The position numbers and the translations under genes were made by a program. Source: Bordetella genomosp. 1 (lineage in GTDB: Bacteria; Pseudomonadota; Gammaproteobacteria; Burkholderiales; Burkholderiaceae_B). Taken from it: a stretch of DNA of 64,000 nt. Positions 21,927 to 28,784 of this stretch are shown piece by piece; position 1 is the first letter of the stretch; every line of letters starts with the position of its first letter. The notes under the pieces are model-generated. The model was not told the DNA's origin. It made no database searches and saw only the letters and a list, made by a program, of their open reading frames with translations. The stretch is taken from NCBI RefSeq assembly GCF_002261335.1, contig NZ_NEVL01000001.1:186001-250000 (forward strand). Reading direction: 5' to 3'.

Positions 21927-22255
21927 GCCCGGCAGACCCGAATCAAGGGTCAAATCGGTAACCGTCCTGGCAGGTTAACATCGGGAACCGATTTTCAGTA
22001 CCCGCACATACACTAGGATTTCCCCGAGCCGCAGCGCTGGCGCGCCCCAGGCGCCCGTCACGGGCCGCAGCCGCGATCCGCGCCGGCCCCCCATGGGGAG
22101 GCGTTTTCCGCGTCAGGGCCCGGCAGCATCGCTTGCGTGACATTGCGTGCGCGGCGGCCCGCGGCCGGCGCGCGCGCTTTGGGGACATGTCCGGTAACAC
22201 ACCTGTCGCCGCGCAGGCCTGCCGGCGGTGCCGCGGGTCCCAGGAGCCAAGCAAG

Positions 22256-23107
22256 ATGTCCGCACTCGAATTGCTGTCCCAGCACCGCGCCTTTGGCGGC
22301 TGGCAACGTTTCTACCGCCACGATTCCACCGAGATCGGCCTGCCGATGCGGTTCTCGGCCTACGTGCCGCCGCAGGCCGAGCACGGCCCCGTGCCCGTGC
22401 TGTTTTTCCTGGCCGGCCTGACCTGCACCGAAGAGACCTTCATGATCAAGGCGGGCGCGCAGCGCCTGGCCGCGGAGCTCGGGCTGATGCTGGTCACGCC
22501 CGACACCAGCCCGCGCGGCGCCAACGTGCCCGGCGAAGACGAGGACTGGGACTTCGGCACCGGCGCCGGCTTCTATCTCGATGCCACGCAGGCGCCGTGG
22601 GCCAGTCACTACCGCATGGAAAGCTACGTGGCGCGCGAGCTCTACGAGCTGGTGGGCCGCGAGCTGCCCGCCGACCTCGAGCGCGCGGGCCTGTTCGGCC
22701 ATTCGATGGGCGGGCATGGCGCGCTGGTGCTGGCGCAACGGCATCCGGGCCGCTGGCGCAGCGTCTCGGCCTTCGCGCCGATCGCCGCGCCCACGCAATG
22801 CCCGTGGGGCCACAAGGCATTCGCGGGCTATCTCGGCGACGACCGCGCCGCCTGGGCCGCGCACGACGCCACCGAACTGATGCGCAAGCAGCGCGCGGCG
22901 CCCTATCCGGCCGGCATCCTGATCGACCAGGGCCTGGCCGACAACTTCCTGCCGACGCAGCTCAACCCCGAGCTGTTCGAGGCGGCATGCCGCGAGGTGG
23001 GGCAGGCGCTCACGCTGCGCCGCCACGAAGGCTACGACCACGGCTATTACTTCATCTCGACCTTCATCGCCGACCACCTCGCCTTCCACGCGGAACGCCT
23101 GAAGTAA
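22256..23107 (+). CDS. fghA: S-formylglutathione hydrolase (esterase D family)
   Basis: Serine hydrolase that converts S-formylglutathione to formate and glutathione in formaldehyde detoxification; cytosolic, 283 residues. The nucleophile is Ser150 in FGHSMGGHGALV, and the other triad residues are probably Asp229 (QGLADNFLP) and His262 (GYDHGYYF). The oxyanion-hole motif FFLAGLTCTEETF is also intact. The ATG at 22256 follows CAGGAG at a good distance; the open frame extends further upstream but without family similarity. No adjacent adhC-type formaldehyde dehydrogenase is present here. Confidence 0.93.
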   Translation: MSALELLSQHRAFGGWQRFYRHDSTEIGLPMRFSAYVPPQAEHGPVPVLFFLAGLTCTEETFMIKAGAQRLAAELGLMLVTPDTSPRGANVPGEDEDWDFGTGAGFYLDATQAPWASHYRMESYVARELYELVGRELPADLERAGLFGHSMGGHGALVLAQRHPGRWRSVSAFAPIAAPTQCPWGHKAFAGYLGDDRAAWAAHDATELMRKQRAAPYPAGILIDQGLADNFLPTQLNPELFEAACREVGQALTLRRHEGYDHGYYFISTFIADHLAFHAERLK

Positions 23108-23131
23108 GGTTGCGCGCGCAACAAAATCGCA

Positions 23132-23155
23132 GGCCCGGCATTGCCGGGCCTTTTT
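23132..23155 (+). terminator. Intrinsic terminator after fghA
   Basis: GGCCCGGCA pairs with TGCCGGGCC around a minimal loop and is followed by five T. It separates fghA from the convergent azoreductase gene, and it may also slow transcription from the other side, where the T run is weaker. Confidence 0.9.
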
Positions 23156-23169
23156 CATGGCTTGCGCGC

Positions 23170-23778
23170 TCAGGCGTTGAAGTGCGCCCGCAGCTGGTCC
23201 TGGCCGTGCGTTCTGGCGGCCTCCAGCAGCTCGGGGCCGCGGGCCGTGCCTTCGACGCTGAACACCTGCACCTGCATGAGCCCCATGGTGGCGAGCGCGT
23301 GGCGCAGATAGGGGGTGAGGAAATCGGGCTGGCGCGCGAGCGGGCCCGAGAACAGGCCGCCCGACGACACCGCCACATAGACCGGGCGGTCCGCGAGCGT
23401 GCCGATCTTGCCTTGCGGCTCGATGCGGAAGGTATGGCGTACGCGCAGCACGTGGTCGATCCAGGACTTGAGCGCCGACGGCACGGTGAAGTTGTGCATC
23501 GGCGTGGCGATCACCAGCACGTCGGCGGCGCGCAGTGCCGCGATCAGCCGGTCCGACACCGCCAGTGCGCCCGCGGCCGTGCCGTCGGGATCGGCGGGCG
23601 CGGCCAGCGCGCGCGCGTAGCCGCCATCCACGTGCAGCAGCGTGTTCGTGTCGAAGTCGGTCACCGTGATCGGTGTGCCGGCGTGGCGGCGCGACAGGTG
23701 CTCGAGGAGCTGGTCGGAGAGGCGGTGGCTTTCGGAGTCGGCGCCGCGGGCGCTGCACAGCAGTCGGAGAATGTTCAT
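23170..23778 (-). CDS. azoR: FMN-dependent NADH-azoreductase / quinone reductase
   Basis: Flavodoxin-fold oxidoreductase of the AzoR family, 202 residues, expected to be a cytosolic FMN dimer that reduces quinones and azo compounds with NAD(P)H. Diagnostic segments are ILRLLCSARGADSESHRLSD (FMN phosphate loop), ATPMHNFTVPSALKSWIDHV and VYVAVSSGGLFSG. The start at 23778 (MNILRLL) begins the first beta strand; upstream in-frame sequence overlaps the GNAT gene. It lies 13 bp after the acetyltransferase gene, in what is probably a two-gene operon controlled by the divergent MocR regulator. Confidence 0.92.
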   Translation of the reverse strand: MNILRLLCSARGADSESHRLSDQLLEHLSRRHAGTPITVTDFDTNTLLHVDGGYARALAAPADPDGTAAGALAVSDRLIAALRAADVLVIATPMHNFTVPSALKSWIDHVLRVRHTFRIEPQGKIGTLADRPVYVAVSSGGLFSGPLARQPDFLTPYLRHALATMGLMQVQVFSVEGTARGPELLEAARTHGQDQLRAHFNA

Positions 23779-23791
23779 GGCGATGTCCGGG

Positions 23792-24226
23792 TCAAAGATC
23801 CTGGCCGAAGCGGATGGCGCTGGTGAGCAGGCCCTGGCGGAAGTAAAAGCGCTGGGCGAGGCTGTTCGACAGGCCGGTGTCGAGCACCAGCCGGGCGCAG
23901 GCATATTCGCGCGCGATGCGGGCCACCACGTCGAGCAGCTTCGCGCCCCAGCCGGCGCCGCGCTGGGGCGCGCTCACGACCAGATCGTCGACGTAGACGA
24001 ACCGGCCATAGATCATGTTTTCCTGGAAACGATAGCCGGCCAGCGCCAGCGGCGCGCCGTCTTCCCACACCGCCAACAGGTGCCAGTCCTGCGCCTGCTG
24101 GCGGCGGCAACGCGCCAGGAACGCATCGGCGTCGTCGAGGTGGGGGCGCAGTTCGCGCATCAGGCCATGGCAGGCCAGCAGGTCGTTGTCGGTCGTCGCA
24201 TGGACGTAGCGGGGATCGGTGGGCAT
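23792..24226 (-). CDS. GNAT family N-acetyltransferase
   Basis: Single-domain acetyltransferase of 144 residues. The core shows DWHLLAVWEDGAPLALAGYR, then the beta-4 strand FVYVDDLVVSAPQRGAGWG, where the acetyl-CoA pyrophosphate loop is Gln-Arg-Gly-Ala-Gly-Trp-Gly, and LVLDTGLSNSLAQRFYFRQG near the end, typical of the C-terminal GNAT strands. The acceptor substrate is not predictable. It is the first gene of the pair with azoR, transcribed divergently from the MocR gene across a 157-bp gap. Confidence 0.9.
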   Translation of the reverse strand: MPTDPRYVHATTDNDLLACHGLMRELRPHLDDADAFLARCRRQQAQDWHLLAVWEDGAPLALAGYRFQENMIYGRFVYVDDLVVSAPQRGAGWGAKLLDVVARIAREYACARLVLDTGLSNSLAQRFYFRQGLLTSAIRFGQDL

Positions 24227-24322
24227 GTTGCTCCCAGGGGCTCAGGGGATCGGGGCGGCCGCGGGGCCATCGGCGCCGCGGGGAACAGTCGTCATGCTAC
24301 GGAGCGCATGACATAATCCAAA

Positions 24323-24358
24323 GGACCATATTCGGTGTTTTTGAGTGGGACATGATTC
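24323..24358. promoter_or_regulatory. Probable MocR operator (direct repeats)
   Basis: GGACCATATTC (24323-24333) and GGACATGATTC (24348-24358) form a direct repeat with starts 25 bp apart, in the divergent gap between the GNAT gene and the MocR gene. The 24 bases 24334-24357 recur with only three differences at 26474-26497, upstream of the AhpD-like gene. MocR proteins typically bind such repeated elements in divergent promoters. Confidence 0.6.
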
Positions 24359-24383
24359 CCGCGCTCCTGCTGATTCCCCGCCC

Positions 24384-25838
24384 ATGACCCTCGACACTCC
24401 CGCCGGCGCAGACGCCGAAGCGCCGCTGTATCGGCAGATCTACTGGCAGGTGCGGCGCGGCATCGAAGCCGGCACCCTCAAGCCGGGCGACCGCGTGCCC
24501 TCGGTGCGCGCCCTGGCCAAGGAGCTGGGCATCGCGCGCGGCACCGTCGAAACCGCGTATGCCGTGCTCAACGGCGAAGGCTGGATTCAGTCACGCGGCC
24601 AGGCCGGCACGGTGGTGTCGCCCAATCTGGCGCCCCGTCCCGCGCCCGCCCCGGTGGCCGAGTCCGCCGAGGTGGTGGCCGAGTTCGGCACCGCGCCGCC
24701 CGCCACGCCCGATGGGCCGCTGTGGATGCGGCCCAAGGTACCCATGCCGCTGCAGATGGGGCTGCCGGCGCTCGACGCGGTGCCGCGCAAGCTGTGGGCG
24801 CGGCTGGGTGCGCGCTGCCTGCGCAGCATGCGCCTGCCCGACCTGGCCTACCCGGCGCCCGCCGGCCTGGACGCGCTGCGCGAGGCCACCGCGGCCTATC
24901 TGCAGGTCTCGCGCGGGCTGCATTGCACGGCGGCACAGGTGTTCATCACCGGGGGCTATCACCAATCGATCCAGGTCGCGACCGCGACGGTGCTGGCGCC
25001 GGGCGATACGGTATGGGTCGAGGATCCGGGATACCCGCCCACGCGCGCCCTGCTGACGCAGTTCGGCATGGCATGGCAGCCGGTGCCGGTCGATGACCAG
25101 GGCATCGACGTGGACGCCGGCATCGCGCTGGCGCCGGGCGCGCGCGCCGCCGTGGTCACGCCGGCGCATCAGAGCCCGCTGTCGCTCACGCTGTCGCCGG
25201 CACGGCGGCAGGCGCTGCTGGCCTGGGCCGCCGGGCGCGAGGCCTGGCTCATCGAAGACGACTACGACGGCGAGTACCGCTACGTCAGCCGGCCGCTGCC
25301 GGCCCTGGCGAGCCGCGATACCGCCGGCCGCGTGCTCTATGCCGGCACTTTCTCGAAGGTATTGTTTCCCGGCATGCGCCTGTCTTATCTGGTGGTGCCG
25401 CCCGCGCTCGTGGGTCGCGCCGAGCGCTTGCACGCGCTGGTCGGCGCCGGGGCGCCGTGGCTGACGCAGGCGACCCTGGCGCTGTTCATGAACGAAGGGC
25501 ATTTCGCGCGGCACATCCAGCGGATGCGCCGCCTGTACGCCGAGCGCCGCCTGTACCTGGCGGCGGCGCTGGACGCGGCGCTCGGGTCCACGCTGCGGGT
25601 CGAGCCGCAGCCCGGCGGCATGCACCTGGTGCTGCGCCTGCCGGCCGGCTACGACGATCGCGCGCTGGCCTCGCGGCTGCGCGAGGACGGCCTCTACATG
25701 CAGCCGCTGTCGGGCTGGTCGAGCCGGCCCGATGCGGCGCCGGGCCTGTTGATGAGCTTCACCAATGTGGCCGATCAGGAGCAGGCCGATGCGCTGGCGG
25801 CCCGCATCCGGCGCGTGTTGCGGCCAGAGGTGGTCTGA
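24384..25838 (+). CDS. MocR-type GntR regulator with PLP-dependent aminotransferase-like domain
   Basis: Transcription regulator of 484 residues. The GntR winged helix is at about 10-80 (LYRQIYWQVRRGIEAGTLKP, VPSVRALAKELGIARGTVE). A linker and an aminotransferase fold type I domain follow. The PLP lysine is Lys325 in AGTFSKVLFPGMRLSY, with the conserved WLIEDDYDGEYRY motif before it. Start chosen at 24384 (MTLDTPAGAD). It is divergent from GNAT-azoR and probably controls them; a closely matching site in front of the AhpD-like gene suggests that gene as another target. The effector is likely a PLP-reactive amine or amino acid (family knowledge). Confidence 0.92.
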   Translation: MTLDTPAGADAEAPLYRQIYWQVRRGIEAGTLKPGDRVPSVRALAKELGIARGTVETAYAVLNGEGWIQSRGQAGTVVSPNLAPRPAPAPVAESAEVVAEFGTAPPATPDGPLWMRPKVPMPLQMGLPALDAVPRKLWARLGARCLRSMRLPDLAYPAPAGLDALREATAAYLQVSRGLHCTAAQVFITGGYHQSIQVATATVLAPGDTVWVEDPGYPPTRALLTQFGMAWQPVPVDDQGIDVDAGIALAPGARAAVVTPAHQSPLSLTLSPARRQALLAWAAGREAWLIEDDYDGEYRYVSRPLPALASRDTAGRVLYAGTFSKVLFPGMRLSYLVVPPALVGRAERLHALVGAGAPWLTQATLALFMNEGHFARHIQRMRRLYAERRLYLAAALDAALGSTLRVEPQPGGMHLVLRLPAGYDDRALASRLREDGLYMQPLSGWSSRPDAAPGLLMSFTNVADQEQADALAARIRRVLRPEVV

Positions 25839-25896
25839 ATCGGCGGGCGATGCCCGGCCGGGCGTGGTCCGAATCCGCGCCCGCCCGCGGCCGGCC

Positions 25897-26373
25897 TCAG
25901 GACAGGTTGGCCTTGTCCAGGCCGTACTCGGCGTCGAGCGAGCCGGGCACCGGCAGGAAGGCCACGCTGAGGCGGTTCCAGCCGTTGATGGCCACGATGG
26001 CGAACGACAGCGCGCTGAGTTCGGCTTCGGAGAAGTGCTCGCGGGCAGCGGCGTAGTCGGCATCCGAGACGCCGTGGGCCGGCAGGCGGGTCAGCAGCTC
26101 GGTCCAGGCCAGCGCCGCACGTTCGCGCGGCGAGAACAGCGGCGATTCGCGCCAGATCACGACGTGGTGCAGGCGCAGTTCGCGCTCGCCATGCAGCTTG
26201 GCCTCCTTCACGTGCATGTCCACGCAGAACGCGCAGCCGTTGATCTGCGAGGCGCGCAGCGTGACCAGCACGCCGAGTTCGCGGGCGATCGGATCCTTGT
26301 TCAGGGCCATCTGGAAGTCGCGGAACTTCTTCGCGAGTTCGGGGGCGTTTTGGTAGTAATTGACGCGGGACAT
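25897..26373 (-). CDS. AhpD-like carboxymuconolactone decarboxylase family protein
   Basis: Small all-helical protein of 158 residues from the AhpD/CMD group. The redox motif is INGCAFCVDMHVKEA, with Cys47, Cys50 and His54 in the CxxCxxxH arrangement typical of alkylhydroperoxidase-like members. The core helices RERAALAWTELLTRLP and LSFAIVAINGWNRLSVAF match the family. Likely role is peroxide or thiol redox defence, possibly tied to the azoreductase nearby. The upstream region shares a 24-bp element with the MocR promoter. Confidence 0.9.
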   Translation of the reverse strand: MSRVNYYQNAPELAKKFRDFQMALNKDPIARELGVLVTLRASQINGCAFCVDMHVKEAKLHGERELRLHHVVIWRESPLFSPRERAALAWTELLTRLPAHGVSDADYAAAREHFSEAELSALSFAIVAINGWNRLSVAFLPVPGSLDAEYGLDKANLS

Positions 26374-26441
26374 GAGGCTTCCTTGTGGTGTCGGGGGCCG
26401 CGCCGGGGAGCTTGCGCGCGGTCTGTGGCAGGAATGATGCG

Positions 26442-26498
26442 GGAATGTGTCCTAGCCAGATAGCGGCAAGAATGGTGTTTGCGGGTGGGACATGATTT
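26442..26498. promoter_or_regulatory. Putative MocR-type sites upstream of the AhpD-like gene
   Basis: On the minus strand GGACACATTCC (26442-26452) and on the plus strand GGACATGATTT (26488-26498) resemble the repeats at 24323-24358. The segment 26474-26497 matches 24334-24357 at 21 of 24 positions, including an identical run of GTGGGACATGATT. This suggests shared control by the MocR regulator. Confidence 0.5.
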
Positions 26499-26580
26499 AC
26501 TTCCGCGCAAGCGGTGGCGCCGGAACACATCCGGTTTCCTCCGGAATAGACGGCTTAACGTCCCGTCCCCTGCACCCTTC

Positions 26581-26586
26581 TATACT
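26581..26586 (+). promoter_or_regulatory. Possible -10 element of the membrane-protein gene
   Basis: TATACT lies 39 bp before the start codon at 26625; no good -35 is visible at the usual spacing (a TTAACG is 20 bp away). Confidence 0.3.
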
Positions 26587-26624
26587 GCGGCTGACCCGCC
26601 AGCCTCGAAGGAGCGTCGTCCCCG

Positions 26625-27311
26625 ATGGATGCGTTTGCCCCGTTTCTCTGGATCGCCCTGGGGGCGATCGTGGTTCTCTTGATCGGCCTGCCCCTGTTGC
26701 TCGGGCGCGGCGGCCCGCGCGACGAGATGGGCCGCAAGGTGTTCCGGCTGCGGCCGGTGCGCCGCCTGTTCGGCCTGATGCTGGTGGCGCTCGCCTGCGT
26801 GACGGGCCTGCTGTCGCTGTCGCTCGTGCAGTTCTTCCGCCTGACCGACGACGTGCCGATCGCCTCGGTGCAGGTGCGCAAGCTCGCCGAAGGCCAGTTC
26901 GACGTCGTGGCGCAGGCGCCCGGCCTCGCCGGCAAGACCTACACCCTGTTCGGCGACCAGTGGCAGATCGATGCCAAGGTGGTGCGCTGGCGCCTGCCGG
27001 CCTTGCTGGCCGGCGCGCCGCCGCTCTACCGGCTGGAGCGCCTGTCGGGCCGCTATGCCGACGCCGCCCGCGAGCAGACCGCCCAGCGCTCGGTGCACGT
27101 GCTGGACGACTGGCCCGCGCCCGACATCGGCGAGGTCAAGCGCCTGATTCCCAACTGGCTGCCCTTCGTCGACGTGCAGTTCGGCAGCGCCGCCTACATG
27201 CCGCTCATCGACGGCGCGCGCTACGAGGTGCTATTCGACCGGCGCGGCGCGCTCTTCATCCGCCCGGCCGACGACGCCACCCGCGAGGGCCTCAAGCAGG
27301 CGGGCTGGTAG
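26625..27311 (+). CDS. Conserved membrane protein of unknown function
   Basis: 228 residues. A hydrophobic helix at about residues 5-28 is followed by a basic stretch (GRGGPRDEMGRKVFRLRPVRR) and a second helix at about 49-70, then a soluble domain of about 150 residues. That domain includes LAGKTYTLFGDQWQIDAKVV and ends in LFIRPADDATREGLKQAGW. The topology predicts the large domain on the same side as the N-terminus. I recall similar proteins being annotated loosely as cation/multidrug efflux pump, but two helices and a beta-rich domain do not support a pump. A GAAGGAG ribosome site precedes the ATG. It lies upstream of rpoH on the same strand. Confidence 0.8.
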   Translation: MDAFAPFLWIALGAIVVLLIGLPLLLGRGGPRDEMGRKVFRLRPVRRLFGLMLVALACVTGLLSLSLVQFFRLTDDVPIASVQVRKLAEGQFDVVAQAPGLAGKTYTLFGDQWQIDAKVVRWRLPALLAGAPPLYRLERLSGRYADAAREQTAQRSVHVLDDWPAPDIGEVKRLIPNWLPFVDVQFGSAAYMPLIDGARYEVLFDRRGALFIRPADDATREGLKQAGW

Positions 27312-27377
27312 GGGGAGCGCCCTCTGGAAACAAAAGGGTGACGCATCCATATCCTCGTATGACCCAGGGCGATACCG

Positions 27378-27405
27378 GGAACTCTGTGGCGGTGCAGCAG
27401 TCGAA
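27378..27405 (+). promoter_or_regulatory. Sigma-E-like promoter of rpoH
   Basis: GGAACTC (27378-27384), 15 bases, then GTCGAA (27400-27405). This closely matches the extracytoplasmic sigma-E consensus (GGAACTT, about 15-16 bases, GTCnAA). Transcription would start inside the adjacent CIRCE element. In E. coli one rpoH promoter also uses sigma-E. Confidence 0.65.
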
Positions 27406-27432
27406 TTAGCACTCTCCTTGTTGGAGTGCTAA
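27406..27432. promoter_or_regulatory. CIRCE element (HrcA operator) in front of rpoH
   Basis: TTAGCACTC (27406-27414), nine bases, GAGTGCTAA (27424-27432). This is an exact match to the CIRCE inverted repeat bound by the heat-shock repressor HrcA. A possible sigma-70 -10 box TAAGAT (27430-27435) overlaps its right end, with TTAGCA 18 bp upstream as -35, so HrcA binding would block both this promoter and the sigma-E-like one. Confidence 0.93.
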
Positions 27433-27474
27433 GATCAACGCATGTCTGTTCCCCGTACCCTGGAGGTCGCCCAT

Positions 27475-28362
27475 ATGATGCAAGCCAGTTCGTCTGCCCT
27501 TTCCGGCAATGCGTTGGCCCTGGCAGTGGCCAACCCCGGTGCGCTGGGCACCATCGACGCCTATATTTCGACGGTCAATCGGCTGCCGGTGCTTACCGCC
27601 GAGCAGGAATCCGCATTGGGCCGCCGTCTGCGCGACAACGACGACCTCGAAGCCGCGCGGGAACTGGTGCTGTCGCACCTGCGCCTGGTGGTTTCCGTGG
27701 CGCGCCAATACCTGGGCTATGGTCTGCCGCACGCAGACCTGATCCAGGAAGGCAATGTCGGCCTGATGAAGGCCGTCAAGCGATTCGATCCCGAGCGCGG
27801 CGTGCGCCTGGTGTCGTTCGCCGTGCACTGGATCAAAGCCGAGATCCACGAATACGTCATCCGCAACTGGCGCATGGTCAAGGTCGCCACGACCAAGGCC
27901 CAGCGCAAGCTGTTCTTCAATCTGCGCAGCATGCGTCCTGACGGCCATTCGCTGGATCCGTCGCAGGTCGATCACATCGCCGAGCAGCTCAACGTGCGCC
28001 GCGAAGACGTGAGCGAGATGGAAGTGCGCCTGTCCGGCCGCGACCTCGCGCTCGAAAACCAGGACGAAGACGACGACGCCTACGCGCCGATCGCCTACCT
28101 GTCGGACGAAGGCCGCGAAGAACCCACGCGCGTGCTGGCCCGCAAGGCCCATGATGCGTTGCAGAGCGAAGGCCTGAACGGCGCCCTCGAAGCGCTCGAT
28201 GCGCGTTCGCGCCGCATCGTCGAGGCCCGCTGGCTGCAGGACGACGGCGGTTCCACGCTGCATGAGCTGGCCCAGGAGTTCGGCGTGTCCGCCGAGCGCA
28301 TTCGCCAGATCGAAGCGGCCGCGTTGAAGAAGATGCGCGGTTCGCTGGCCGCGGCCGCCTGA
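27475..28362 (+). CDS. rpoH: RNA polymerase heat-shock sigma factor (sigma-32)
   Basis: Sigma factor directing RNA polymerase to heat-shock promoters, 295 residues. Region 2 is clear (ELVLSHLRLVVSVARQYLGY, GNVGLMKAVKRFDPERGVRL, FAVHWIKAEIHEYVIRNWRM). The sigma-32-specific RpoH box is QRKLFFNLR. Region 4.2 ends the protein (LHELAQEFGVSAERIRQIEA). TGGAGG eight bases before the ATG at 27475 favours that start; a start at 27442 lacks a ribosome site. Upstream control elements combine a sigma-E-like promoter with a perfect CIRCE box. A strong terminator follows. Confidence 0.96.
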   Translation: MMQASSSALSGNALALAVANPGALGTIDAYISTVNRLPVLTAEQESALGRRLRDNDDLEAARELVLSHLRLVVSVARQYLGYGLPHADLIQEGNVGLMKAVKRFDPERGVRLVSFAVHWIKAEIHEYVIRNWRMVKVATTKAQRKLFFNLRSMRPDGHSLDPSQVDHIAEQLNVRREDVSEMEVRLSGRDLALENQDEDDDAYAPIAYLSDEGREEPTRVLARKAHDALQSEGLNGALEALDARSRRIVEARWLQDDGGSTLHELAQEFGVSAERIRQIEAAALKKMRGSLAAAA

Positions 28363-28382
28363 GTCCGGCCGATGTCTCTCCA

Positions 28383-28410
28383 AAACGCGCCGCTTATGCG
28401 GCGCGTTTTT
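28383..28410 (+). terminator. Intrinsic terminator of rpoH
   Basis: AACGCGCCGC pairs with GCGGCGCGTT around TTAT, preceded by A residues and followed by a T run. It lies 20 bp after the rpoH stop. Confidence 0.93.
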
Positions 28411-28530
28411 CTTTGTGCGCCGGGCGGCCGGGGCGGCCGTCATGAATTAATACAAATTTGTGGCAAACGCGCCCGGATTTTCCGAAACTTCAGCCGCGCC
28501 TGCCTGACTAAACATACGTAGACCGCAACT

Positions 28531-28639
28531 TTGGTTCTTCCAGGTCGCTGTCTTGACGTCCGTCTCGGCTTCTCCTCTTTCCCCTCCCCTATGAGACGGA
28601 CGCTTACGGGGCATCTCGCATATCGATGCCCCGTTTTTT
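28531..28639 (+). ncRNA. Candidate small RNA with a CU-rich loop and intrinsic terminator
   Basis: Between the rpoH terminator and the next gene lie two perfect hairpins in tandem. The first has a 10-bp stem CGTCCGTCTC (28557-28566) / GAGACGGACG (28593-28602) with a 26-base loop that is almost all C and U and contains TCTCCTC and CCCCTCCCC, complementary to Shine-Dalgarno sequences. The second is a 10-bp stem ACGGGGCATC (28606-28615) / GATGCCCCGT (28625-28634) ending in six T, a classic Hfq-compatible terminator. No convincing coding frame is present. The 5' end is uncertain (a promoter somewhere in 28450-28525 is expected). The shape resembles anti-SD-loop sRNAs known in other proteobacteria, and possibly the betaproteobacterial toxic small RNA family; that link is recollection only. 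Confidence 0.72.
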
Positions 28640-28675
28640 ATTCTCACGCGTTGCGCCGCCTGCGCAGCGTGTACC

Positions 28676-28719
28676 AAGCCAGCGGGCCCGGTGATGCTTC
28701 ACCGGGCCCGCTGGCTTTT
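28676..28719 (+). terminator. Perfect 19-bp hairpin between the sRNA and cpdA
   Basis: AAGCCAGCGGGCCCGGTGA (28676-28694) and its exact complement (28699-28717) enclose a four-base loop, with TTTT at the plus-strand end. It can terminate plus-strand readthrough past the sRNA and probably also the minus-strand cpdA transcript. Between it and the cpdA stop (28720-28784) I see only GC-rich sequence. Confidence 0.75.
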
Positions 28720-28784
28720 GTGCGTGGATGGGGCGCCTGCGCCGCCGCGCCGACGCAGCCCGCGGGCGGGGGAGCCGCGCGCGC

